A DNA stretch of 64,000 nucleotides, taken from Burkholderiaceae bacterium (GTDB lineage Bacteria > Pseudomonadota > Gammaproteobacteria > Burkholderiales > Burkholderiaceae_C). The stretch is taken from contig JACKLI010000001.1 of NCBI GenBank assembly GCA_024235995.1, forward strand, positions 2,604,001-2,668,000, given 5' to 3'. Positions 1 to 8,241 of the stretch are shown piece after piece. The position numbers and the translations under genes are program-made. Every line of letters starts with the position of its first letter. Position 1 is the first letter of the stretch. Below the pieces are notes generated by a model, which ran no database searches, was not told the DNA's origin, and saw only the letters and a program-made list of their open reading frames with translations.

Positions 1-64
1 TTGATGTTAACGTCGATTTCCAAGTCCGTATCGGCAGAAGACCCCTGCCCCATCACCAGACGCC

Positions 65-2746
65 ATGCACAAGAACACCGTCCAGAGCCATGAGGGTTGG
101 CCCGCGCTGGCCGCCACCGCCGCCCAGCCGATCATCAGAAAAGCCGCTCTGGCCTCGGCCGTCGCGCTGGCCCTCCTCGGCGTCAGCCTGGATGCCCAGG
201 CACTGGCCCTCGGGGCCATCTCCGTGCGTTCGGCACTGGGCGAGCCCTTGCGGGCCGAGATCGAGATTCCCCAGCTTTCATCCGAGGAAGCGTCCACCCT
301 GCAGGCCAGCATGGGCACGCCGCAGGCGTTTCGCGCCGCCGGGATCAACTACAGCCCCGCGCTCGCCGGCACCCATGTCACGCTGCAGCGCCGCGCCAAC
401 GGCCAGGCCTACCTGCGCATCGTCGGCAACCGGCCGGTCAACGAACCCTACGTGGGTGTCGTGATCGAGGCCAACTGGGCCAACGGCCGCGTCGTGCGCG
501 ACTACACCCTGCTGCTCGATCCGCCGGGCCGCGAGGCCTTGCCCGCGGTGGTGGCCACCCAACCCCAGGCCCCGGCGCCCGAACCCTCCGCCGCGCCCGC
601 GCGTCCCGCCGTCGCCGAGCAGGTCACGCCGCGTAGCGGCGCCGCGCCGGCGCCCAAGGCATCGCCGCGCCCCGAGCGCGCAGCGGCATCGGGCGGCGGC
701 GAGCAGGTCGCCATCCAGCGTGGCGACACCCTCTCGCGCATCGCCGGCGCCCACGCCATCGATGGCGTTTCACTCGACCAGATGATGGTGGCCCTGCTGC
801 AGGCCAACCCCCAGGCCTTCATTCGTGGCAACGTCAACCTGATCAAGGCCGGTGCCGTGCTGCAAATGCCCAGTGCCGAGCAGGCCCTGACCACCTCGCG
901 TCAGGCTGCGCGGCGGGCTGTCGTGGCGCAAAGCAGGGACTTCCAGGCCTACCGCCGCTCCGTGGCCAAGGCGGCGCCCGCGCAACCCCAGGACGCCGGC
1001 GGCAGCCAGACCGCCAGCGGCAGCGTGCAGGCACAGGTGAGCGAGCGCCAGGCGCCGGCGCCTGCCCCCGACCAGCTCAAGATCAGCAAGGGCGGCGCGG
1101 CCAGCGGGGCCGAAACCACCGTGGCGCGCTCGCGCCAGGCGCAGGAGCAAGCCGATCGCGAGGCCGAGCTCAAGCGCAACATCAGCGCCCTCGAAGGCCT
1201 CAAGGGCGCAGCCAGCGCTCCGGCGACAACCAGCCCCGCACCGGCGACGGCGGCGGCGGCGGCGGCGGCGGCGGCAAGCAGTGAGCCAGCCGGCATGAAC
1301 GTTCCGCTGGCCGCCGGTGCCGCCACCACGGCGGCTGCGTCAGCCGCTTCCGCCGCGACGACCGCTGCGGCTGACACTCCCACCGAAGCCAGCACCGTGG
1401 CGCCAGCGCCCAGCGCCAGTTCGGCTGCCTCGGCAGAGGCGCCGGCGGCGGCGGCATCGACGGCCGCTCCGGCTGAAGCGGCATCGGCCAGCGTCGAGGC
1501 CCCCAAGCCCAAGGCCGCCGCACCCGCGCCAGCCCCGGTGGCCGAACCCTCCTTCCTCGACGGCCTGATGGACAACCCGCTGCTGCCCGCGGCCGGCGCC
1601 GGCCTGATCGCGCTGCTGGCCGGCCTGGGCATCTACCGCGCCCGCCAGCGCAAGCAAAAAGACGTCGAGCGGGACAGCGAGTTCATCGAAAGCCGCCTGC
1701 AGCCGGACTCGTTCTTCGGCGGCAGCGGCGGCCAGCAGGTCAACACCAAGGAGCGCCCCAGCGGCAGCTCTTCCTCCATGGCTTATTCGCCCAGCCAGCT
1801 CGACGCCGCGGGCGACGTGGACCCGGTGGCCGAGGCCGACGTCTACCTGGCGTACGGCCGCGACATGCAGGCCGAGGAAATCCTCAAGGAGGCCCTGCTG
1901 ACCCACCCCGGCCGCATCTCGGTGCACCGCAAGCTGGCCGAAATCTATGCCAAGCGGCGCGACGCCCGCGCGCTCGATGCCATCGCCACCGAAGCGCATG
2001 CACTGACCCAAGGTGACGGCCCCGACTGGCAAGCCATCGTCAGCCTGGGCGCCGAACTGGATCCCAACAACCCGATGTACAAGCCCGGCGGCAAGCCGAT
2101 ACCCAAGGTGGCGTCCACCGGCACGCGGCGCCAGTTCGGCGCCGACACCGAGCCGCAGACCGCGCAGGTCATCCTGAGCAAGGACGGCACGGCCTCCACC
2201 GGGCGCCCGCCGCTGGATCTGAAACTCGACGTGGGTGATTCCGTGCGCCAGGCCGTGCCCACACCCAGCACGCTGCCCGCCACCGCGGGCATCGCGGCGG
2301 CAGCCGTCGGGACTGCGGCAGCCGCCGCCAGCACGGCATCGACTTCGGTCCGCCAGGCCATTGAAACGTCCGCTCCAGTCAAGGCCGACAGCGAGTTTGT
2401 CGATCTGGACCTGGGGGGCATGGACTTTGCCCCGCCATCCGAACTGACCGCCGCGGCCCCTCCCGCACCCGCGCAGGCCGCTTCGACCGTTCCTCCAGCC
2501 TCGAACTCCGGGATGATCGAGTTCGACATGGATGCCCTGTCCATCGACCCGGACTCGCGCTCGGGCGACATCAAGACCGAGCAGCCCGATGTTGACGAGG
2601 ATCCGCTGTCCACCAAGCTGTCGCTGGCACAGGAATTCCGCGCCATCGGCGACATCGACGGCGCGCGCACCCTGGCAGCCGAGGTCGCGGCCGAGGCCGT
2701 GGGCGCGCTCAAGGTTCGCGCCGAGCGCTTCCTGACCGAGCTCTGA
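65..2746 (+). CDS. fimV: FimV/HubP-type polar inner-membrane protein with LysM domain
   Basis: An 893-residue protein with a hydrophobic N-terminal segment (about 25-48), the FimV N-terminal block beginning LGAISVRSALGEPL, a LysM peptidoglycan-binding domain (about 215-269, starting VAIQRGDTLSRIA), and a long Ala/Pro-rich linker. A single membrane span follows (about 505-523), then an acidic cytoplasmic region ending in the conserved FimV C-terminal motif (DPLSTKLSLAQEFRAIGDID). In other Gammaproteobacteria and Betaproteobacteria such proteins act at the cell pole in type IV pilus function and polarity. A pure GCG/GGC triplet tract near 1250-1275 encodes polyalanine. A rho-independent terminator follows. 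The family call is firm; the exact role is inferred. Confidence 0.9.
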   Translation: MHKNTVQSHEGWPALAATAAQPIIRKAALASAVALALLGVSLDAQALALGAISVRSALGEPLRAEIEIPQLSSEEASTLQASMGTPQAFRAAGINYSPALAGTHVTLQRRANGQAYLRIVGNRPVNEPYVGVVIEANWANGRVVRDYTLLLDPPGREALPAVVATQPQAPAPEPSAAPARPAVAEQVTPRSGAAPAPKASPRPERAAASGGGEQVAIQRGDTLSRIAGAHAIDGVSLDQMMVALLQANPQAFIRGNVNLIKAGAVLQMPSAEQALTTSRQAARRAVVAQSRDFQAYRRSVAKAAPAQPQDAGGSQTASGSVQAQVSERQAPAPAPDQLKISKGGAASGAETTVARSRQAQEQADREAELKRNISALEGLKGAASAPATTSPAPATAAAAAAAAASSEPAGMNVPLAAGAATTAAASAASAATTAAADTPTEASTVAPAPSASSAASAEAPAAAASTAAPAEAASASVEAPKPKAAAPAPAPVAEPSFLDGLMDNPLLPAAGAGLIALLAGLGIYRARQRKQKDVERDSEFIESRLQPDSFFGGSGGQQVNTKERPSGSSSSMAYSPSQLDAAGDVDPVAEADVYLAYGRDMQAEEILKEALLTHPGRISVHRKLAEIYAKRRDARALDAIATEAHALTQGDGPDWQAIVSLGAELDPNNPMYKPGGKPIPKVASTGTRRQFGADTEPQTAQVILSKDGTASTGRPPLDLKLDVGDSVRQAVPTPSTLPATAGIAAAAVGTAAAAASTASTSVRQAIETSAPVKADSEFVDLDLGGMDFAPPSELTAAAPPAPAQAASTVPPASNSGMIEFDMDALSIDPDSRSGDIKTEQPDVDEDPLSTKLSLAQEFRAIGDIDGARTLAAEVAAEAVGALKVRAERFLTEL

Positions 2747-2780
2747 TCCGCAGGCGCCAGGCACCCCGAGTCTTCGCCAG

Positions 2781-2809
2781 CCGGCGCCCGCGAGGCGCCG
2801 GTTCTTTTT
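2781..2809 (+). terminator. Rho-independent terminator after fimV
   Basis: A perfect 8-bp GC stem (CCGGCGCC / GGCGCCGG) with a 5-nt loop is followed directly by TTCTTTTT. It lies 35 bp after the fimV stop and separates fimV from truA. Confidence 0.85.
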
Positions 2810-2839
2810 GGGCGCCCGCTGGCACGCCACAATCCACCC

Positions 2840-3625
2840 ATGACGCGAATCGCACTGGGGCTGAGCTTTGCCGGCACCCGCTACCAAGGCTGGCAAAGCC
2901 AGCCGTCCGGCCAAACCGTGCAGGACCAGTTGGAACGCGCCCTGCGGCAATTCGCCACCCAGCCCCTGCACACCCTGTGCGCCGGCCGCACCGACGCCGG
3001 GGTGCATGGCCTGATGCAGGTGGTGCACTTCGACACCACGCTGCAGCGCGAGCCGTTTTCGTGGGTGCGCGGCACCAACCGCTACCTGCCGCCCGACATC
3101 GCCGTGCAGTGGGCGCAGGCGGTACCCGACCCATTCCATGCCCGCGCCAGCGCCCTGGCCCGCCGCTACACCTACATCGTCCTGCAGTCGCCGGTACGCC
3201 CCAGCCTGGACGCCACGCGCGTGGGCTGGAGCTTTCGCCCGCTCGACGGCGCGGCCATGCGCGCTGCCGCCGCGCACCTGCAGGGTGAACACGACTTCAC
3301 CTCCTTTCGCGCCAGCCTGTGCCAGGCCCTGTCGCCCGTCAAGCAACTCGCCCCCATCGTCATCGAGCAGCGCGGCGCCTACTGGCGCTTCGATTTCGAG
3401 GCCAACGCCTTCCTGCACCACATGATCCGCAACATCATGGGCTGCCTGATCCAGGTCGGCCAGGGCCTGCACCCGCCCGGCTGGGTGCGGGAGGTGCTGC
3501 TGGCGCGCGACCGCGACGCGGCGGCGCCCACCTTCGCGCCCGACGGGCTGTACTTTCGTGGCCCCGTTTACGCCGCGCACTGGGGCCTGCCGGATCGCAC
3601 CGCCGCCTATGATTGGTTGCCATGA
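2840..3625 (+). CDS. truA: tRNA pseudouridine(38-40) synthase TruA
   Basis: A 261-residue TruA converting U38-U40 of the tRNA anticodon arm to pseudouridine. The catalytic-aspartate motif CAGRTDAGVHG is visible near residues 48-58, and the C-terminal half carries the conserved HHMIRNIMG block. The length is normal for the family. No SD site precedes the ATG. Instead a CACAAT hexamer ends 6 nt before it, which could be the -10 of a leaderless transcript. The stop codon overlaps an in-frame ATG of the extended trpF reading frame. Confidence 0.95.
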   Translation: MTRIALGLSFAGTRYQGWQSQPSGQTVQDQLERALRQFATQPLHTLCAGRTDAGVHGLMQVVHFDTTLQREPFSWVRGTNRYLPPDIAVQWAQAVPDPFHARASALARRYTYIVLQSPVRPSLDATRVGWSFRPLDGAAMRAAAAHLQGEHDFTSFRASLCQALSPVKQLAPIVIEQRGAYWRFDFEANAFLHHMIRNIMGCLIQVGQGLHPPGWVREVLLARDRDAAAPTFAPDGLYFRGPVYAAHWGLPDRTAAYDWLP

Positions 3626-3631
3626 ATCATG

Positions 3632-3712
3632 CCCCCACGCTCGCTGCTTCGCATGCTTCGCTGCCCCCCGAGGGGGCTCGCTCCGCCTTGGGGCGGCCCG
3701 GCGGCGGAGCGG
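3632..3712. repeat. GC-rich REP-like dispersed repeat between truA and trpF
   Basis: An element of about 80 bp containing the imperfect palindrome CCCCCCGAGGGGG and the block CCGCCTTGGGGCGGCCCGGC. From memory, closely similar elements are very common between genes in Comamonadaceae. It sits between the truA stop and the likely trpF start, and is open in the trpF frame. Confidence 0.7.
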
Positions 3713-3717
3713 CCACG

Positions 3718-4425
3718 ATGGCACCGCGCACCCGCATCAAGATCTGCGGCCTGACCCGCGAGCCCGATGTGGACGCCGCCGTGGCGGCGGGCGTGGATGC
3801 CGTGGGCTTCGTGCTCTACCCCAAGAGCCCGCGTTTCGTCACGCCCCAGCGCGCGGCCGAACTGGCGCGGCGCCTGCCGCCGCTGGTTACGCCGGTGCTG
3901 CTGTTCGTCAACGCCAGCGCTACAGAAATCGAAGCTGCTGCGGCAATCGTCACGCCGGCCATCCTGCAATTTCATGGTGATGAATCGCCCCAGGCGTGCA
4001 TGGCCGCCGCGCAGCAGGCGCATTGCCCCTTCTGGCGCGCCGCGCGCATTCCGTCCGACATCGCCAGCGGCTTCGACTTGCTAGAATTTGCCTACGATTA
4101 CAGCGCCGCCCAGGCCCTCTTGCTGGATGCCCAGGTCGATGGCTACGGCGGCGGCGGAAAGACATTCGATTGGTCACGCCTGCCAACAAACGTTCCCGCT
4201 CACCTCGTCTTGTCTGGTGGGCTCACACCTGCAAACGTGGGCGCTGGCCTGTCGGCGCTGCGCGGCCGCGGGCATTCGCTCGCGGTTGACGTCTCGTCCG
4301 GCGTCGAAGCCGATGGCCCCGGCGGCAAGCCGCTCAAGGGCATCAAGGACGCCGAAAAAATCATGCGCTTTGTCGCCGCCGTGCGCGCGAGCGACGCGCA
4401 CCTTGCAGGATTGAACACCCCATGA
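3718..4425 (+). CDS. trpF: Phosphoribosylanthranilate isomerase
   Basis: TrpF catalyses the isomerisation of N-(5-phosphoribosyl)anthranilate to CdRP in tryptophan synthesis. The family start TRIKICGLTR (with the catalytic Cys) follows the ATG at 3718, giving about 235 residues. The frame is open further upstream (ATG at 3622 overlapping the truA stop), but that stretch only translates a REP-like repeat, so the shorter start is preferred. The C-terminal phosphate-binding motifs (LSGGLTPANV and DVSSGVE) are present. An AT-richer segment near 3915-3952 resembles the dispersed repeat of this genome. The stop overlaps the trpB start (ATGA). Confidence 0.92.
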   Translation: MAPRTRIKICGLTREPDVDAAVAAGVDAVGFVLYPKSPRFVTPQRAAELARRLPPLVTPVLLFVNASATEIEAAAAIVTPAILQFHGDESPQACMAAAQQAHCPFWRAARIPSDIASGFDLLEFAYDYSAAQALLLDAQVDGYGGGGKTFDWSRLPTNVPAHLVLSGGLTPANVGAGLSALRGRGHSLAVDVSSGVEADGPGGKPLKGIKDAEKIMRFVAAVRASDAHLAGLNTP

Positions 4426-5669
4426 CCGACTACCACCAGCCCGACGCCAGCGGGCACTTCGGCCGCTACGGCGGCAGCTTCGTGAGCGAGACGCTCACCT
4501 ACGCCATCAACGAGCTCAAGGCCGCCTACGCCCGATACCAGCACGACCCCGATTTCCTGGCCGAATTCCACGCCGAACTCAAGCACTACGTGGGCCGCCC
4601 CTCGCCCGTCTACCACGCCGCGCGCACCAGCCGCGAGTTGAAAGGCGCGCAGATCTACCTCAAGCGCGAAGACCTCAACCACACCGGCGCGCACAAGATC
4701 AACAATGTCATCGGCCAGGCCATGCTGGCGCGGCGCATGGGCAAGCCGCGCATTATTGCCGAGACCGGCGCCGGCCAGCACGGCGTGGCCACGGCCACCA
4801 TCTGCGCGCGCTACGGACTCGAATGCGTGGTCTACATGGGCAGCGAGGACATCAAGCGCCAAAGCCCCAACGTCTACCGCATGAAGCTGCTGGGCGCCAC
4901 CGTGGTGCCGGTCGAATCGGGCAGCAAGACCCTGAAGGACGCGCTGAACGAGGCCATGCGCGACTGGGTGGCCAACGTGGACAACACCTTCTACATCATC
5001 GGCACCGTGGCCGGCCCCCACCCCTACCCCATGATGGTGCGCGACTTCCAGAGCGTGATCGGCCAGGAGTGCCTGACGCAGATGCCCGAGCTGGCCGGCC
5101 GGCAGCCCGACGCGGTGCTGGCCTGCGTGGGCGGCGGCAGCAACGCCATGGGCATCTTCCATCCCTACATCACCCACGACAAGGTGCGCCTGATCGGTGT
5201 CGAGGCTGCGGGCGAGGGCCTGGACAGCGGCAAGCACTCGGCCAGCCTCGAGCGCGGCAGTCCGGGCGTGCTGCACGGCAACCGCACCTACATCCTGCAG
5301 GACGCCAACGGCCAGATCACCGAGACGCACAGCATCAGCGCCGGGCTGGACTACCCCGGCGTCGGCCCCGAACACGCCTGGCTGAAGGACACCGGCCGCG
5401 CCGAATACGTGGGCGCCACCGACGCCGAGGCACTGGCGGCCTTCCATCACCTGTGCCGCGTGGAGGGCATCATCCCCGCGCTGGAATCCAGCCATGCCTT
5501 TGCCCATGCGCTCAAGCTCGCCCCCACCATGCGGCCCGACCAGTCCATCCTGGTGTGCCTGTCGGGCCGCGGCGACAAGGACATCGGCACCGTGGCCGAC
5601 CTCGATGGCGCCGACTTCTACGACCGCCCCTCGATGCGCGGCCACGTGGTGAAAGGAGCCAAGGCATGA
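4422..5669 (+). CDS. trpB: Tryptophan synthase beta subunit
   Basis: A 415-residue PLP enzyme that condenses indole with L-serine to make tryptophan. The PLP lysine lies in HTGAHKINN (Lys92) and the phosphate-binding loop is GGGSNAMG. Start and stop both overlap the neighbours by ATGA, so trpF, trpB and trpA are translationally coupled. TrpB forms the alpha2-beta2 complex with the next gene product. Confidence 0.97.
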   Translation: MTDYHQPDASGHFGRYGGSFVSETLTYAINELKAAYARYQHDPDFLAEFHAELKHYVGRPSPVYHAARTSRELKGAQIYLKREDLNHTGAHKINNVIGQAMLARRMGKPRIIAETGAGQHGVATATICARYGLECVVYMGSEDIKRQSPNVYRMKLLGATVVPVESGSKTLKDALNEAMRDWVANVDNTFYIIGTVAGPHPYPMMVRDFQSVIGQECLTQMPELAGRQPDAVLACVGGGSNAMGIFHPYITHDKVRLIGVEAAGEGLDSGKHSASLERGSPGVLHGNRTYILQDANGQITETHSISAGLDYPGVGPEHAWLKDTGRAEYVGATDAEALAAFHHLCRVEGIIPALESSHAFAHALKLAPTMRPDQSILVCLSGRGDKDIGTVADLDGADFYDRPSMRGHVVKGAKA

Positions 5670-6475
5670 GCCGTATCGCCGCCACCTTTGCCGCGCTGAA
5701 AGCCAAAAACCGCAAGGCGCTGATCCCCTACGTCACGGCCGGCTTCCCCTACGCCGACATCACCCCCGCGCTGATGCACGGCATGGTGGCCGCCGGCGCC
5801 GACGTGATCGAGCTGGGCGTGCCCTTCTCCGACCCCAGCGCCGACGGCCCGGTGATCCAGAAAGCCGGCGACCGCGCCCTGGCCCTGGGCATCGGCCTGG
5901 CGCAGGTGCTGGCCATGGTCCACGCCTTCCGCGCCAAGGACAAGACGACGCCCGTGGTGCTGATGGGCTACGCCAACCCGATCGAGCGCTACGAGCAGCA
6001 GCATGGCGCCGGCGCCTTCGTGCGCGACGCGGCTGCCGCCGGCGTGGACGGCGTGCTGGTGGTGGACTACCCGCCCGAGGAATGCGCCGAGTTCTCCGCC
6101 GCGCTCAAGGCCGCCGGCATGGACCTGATCTTTCTGCTGGCCCCCACCTCCACCGACGAGCGCATGCAGCAGGTGGCCCAGGTGGCCAGCGGCTACGTGT
6201 ACTACGTCTCGCTCAGAGGCGTCACCGGCTCGGGCGCGCTCGACACCGCCGAGGTGGAGGCCATGCTGCCGCGCATTCGCCGGCACGTGCACATCCCGGT
6301 CGGCGTGGGCTTCGGCATCCGCGACGCCGAGACCGCCCGCGCCATCGGACAGGTGGCCGACGCCGTGGTCATCGGCAGCCGGCTGATCCAGCAGATCGAG
6401 CAGCAGCCGCACGAACGCGTGGCCGCCGCCGCCGCCGACTTCCTGCGCCCGATCCGCGCCGCCCTCGACGCTTGA
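5666..6475 (+). CDS. trpA: Tryptophan synthase alpha subunit
   Basis: A 269-residue TIM-barrel lyase that releases indole and glyceraldehyde-3-phosphate from indole-glycerol phosphate. The catalytic residues sit in DVIELGVPFSDPSADGP (Glu49 and Asp60, as in the classic enzymes). The phosphate-binding segment GVGFGI is present. The start overlaps the trpB stop (ATGA). Confidence 0.97.
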   Translation: MSRIAATFAALKAKNRKALIPYVTAGFPYADITPALMHGMVAAGADVIELGVPFSDPSADGPVIQKAGDRALALGIGLAQVLAMVHAFRAKDKTTPVVLMGYANPIERYEQQHGAGAFVRDAAAAGVDGVLVVDYPPEECAEFSAALKAAGMDLIFLLAPTSTDERMQQVAQVASGYVYYVSLRGVTGSGALDTAEVEAMLPRIRRHVHIPVGVGFGIRDAETARAIGQVADAVVIGSRLIQQIEQQPHERVAAAAADFLRPIRAALDA

Positions 6476-6507
6476 GAACGTGTTTACGATCTGACAAGGA
6501 ACCCACC

Positions 6508-7380
6508 ATGAGCTGGCTTGAAAAACTGCTGCCCCCCAAGATCCAACCCACCGACGCCGCCGAGCGCCGGCAGATGCCCGAGGGCCTGTGGATCAAGTGC
6601 CCCGAGTGCGACACCGTGCTGTACAAGACCGACTTGGAGCAGAACCAGAACGTCTGCCCGCACTGCGGCCACCACCACCGCATCGGCGCGCGCGAGCGGC
6701 TCAACGTGTTCCTCGACGGCGAAGGCCGCTACGAGATCGGGCAGGAGGTGGTGCCCGTCGACGCGCTCAAGTTCAAGGACAGCCGCAAGTACCCCGAGCG
6801 CATCAAGGAAGCGATGGAAAACACCGGCGAGACCGACGCGCTGGTGGTGATGGGCGGCGCCGTCAAGAGCATCAGCGTGGTGGCCGCCGCCTTCGAGTTC
6901 GACTTCATGGGCGGCAGCATGGGCAGCGTGGTGGGCGAGCGCTTTGCGCGCGGCGTGCACACCGCCATCGAGCAGAAGGTACCCTTCATCTGCTTTACCG
7001 CCACCGGCGGCGCGCGCATGCAAGAAGGTTTGTTCAGCCTCATGCAGATGGCCAAGACCAACGCCGCCCTCACCCGCCTGGCCAAGAAGGGCCTGCCCTA
7101 CATCAGCGTGCTGACCGACCCCACCATGGGCGGCGTCTCGGCCGGCTTTGCCTTCGTGGGCGACGTGGTGATCGCCGAGCCCAAGGCCCTGATCGGCTTT
7201 GCCGGCCCGCGCGTGATCGAGAACACCGTGCGCGTGAAGCTGCCCGAGGGCTTTCAGCGCGCCGAGTTCCTACAGGACAAGGGCGCCGTCGACTTCATCT
7301 GCGACCGGCGCGAGCTGCGCGACAAGGTGGCCAGCATCCTGGCCATGCTGCAGCGGCAGCCGGCGGATGCGGTGGAATAA
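6508..7380 (+). CDS. accD: Acetyl-CoA carboxylase carboxyltransferase subunit beta
   Basis: A 290-residue AccD, which with AccA transfers CO2 from carboxybiotin to acetyl-CoA. The N-terminal zinc ribbon is clear (Cys31, Cys34, Cys50, Cys53), followed by the crotonase-type carboxyltransferase core (FTATGGARMQEG, then TDPTMGGVSAGFA). An AAGGA SD site lies before the ATG. It is 32 bp after trpA, an arrangement common in Burkholderiales. Confidence 0.96.
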   Translation: MSWLEKLLPPKIQPTDAAERRQMPEGLWIKCPECDTVLYKTDLEQNQNVCPHCGHHHRIGARERLNVFLDGEGRYEIGQEVVPVDALKFKDSRKYPERIKEAMENTGETDALVVMGGAVKSISVVAAAFEFDFMGGSMGSVVGERFARGVHTAIEQKVPFICFTATGGARMQEGLFSLMQMAKTNAALTRLAKKGLPYISVLTDPTMGGVSAGFAFVGDVVIAEPKALIGFAGPRVIENTVRVKLPEGFQRAEFLQDKGAVDFICDRRELRDKVASILAMLQRQPADAVE

Positions 7381-7407
7381 CCCGCGCCGCCGCCAGCGCG
7401 CGAAACG

Positions 7408-7977
7408 TCACGCCGCGCCCATCATCACCGCATTGCCCAGCAGCCCCGCCTGCAGCGAGCCGATGACGATGCCCAGCACCTGCAGCACGACGACGGCCAG
7501 CAGGGGCGACAGATCGATGCCGCCGACCAGCGGGATCACGCGGCGCAGCGGCGCCAGCATGGGCTCTGCCAGGCGCTCCAGCACGTCGGTCAGCAGCGTG
7601 CGGTTCTGCATCCACGACATCACGGCCGCGACGATGACGATGGCCGTGCCCACCGACACCGCCAGCTTGCCCACCCCCAGCAGCGCCAGCAGCGGCAGCA
7701 CGCTCCAGCGCTGGCTGGCCAGCAGGCTCATCAGCATGGCGTATTGCACCAGCTTGAGCAGCCACACGCCCAGCAGGCTGGGCACGTCCAGGTGCCCCCC
7801 CGCGGGCAGCAGGCGCTGCAGCGGCAGCACCAGCCAGTCCGACAGCGCCTGCACGAAGCGCCCCACCGGGTTGGCCAGCGACATGCGGCGCCAGCGCATG
7901 GCCAGCCGCAGCAGGCAGGCCGCGCCGACCAGGGTGACAGCCACTTCGACCAGGAACGTCAGGATCTCGAACAGCAT
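7408..7977 (-). CDS. YggT family integral membrane protein
   Basis: A 189-residue protein with two YggT repeats, each a hydrophobic hairpin with an arginine-rich turn (for example VGRFVQALSDWLVLPLQRLLP, and a second near PMLAPLRRVIPLVGG). The start is set at the ATG giving MLFEILTFLVEV, because the upstream in-frame extension is polar and not family-like. The family is linked to cell division and osmotic or ion stress in various bacteria, but the molecular function is unknown. It converges on accD with 27 bp between the stop codons. Confidence 0.85.
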   Translation of the reverse strand: MLFEILTFLVEVAVTLVGAACLLRLAMRWRRMSLANPVGRFVQALSDWLVLPLQRLLPAGGHLDVPSLLGVWLLKLVQYAMLMSLLASQRWSVLPLLALLGVGKLAVSVGTAIVIVAAVMSWMQNRTLLTDVLERLAEPMLAPLRRVIPLVGGIDLSPLLAVVVLQVLGIVIGSLQAGLLGNAVMMGAA

Positions 7978-8241
7978 GCAGGTGCGGACAACAGATCGGG
8001 TTGGAAGATGCGTAGGATGATAGCGGCCCGTGGCCCAGGCCCTGCGGCGCGTGCTGGACGATCGGCAACGGCCCGGCGACATGAACGCTGATGTTCCATT
8101 TCACCGCCTGGCCATGGCCGCGCCGGGCTGGTCATTAAAATACCGGGTTGCCTTTTTTCTGGGGCCTCCCGCTCGGGCGCTTCGCCGCAACGAACCCGGC
8201 GGCACCCCACCGCCACCGCGCCCCGCCCTCACCGCGACGTC

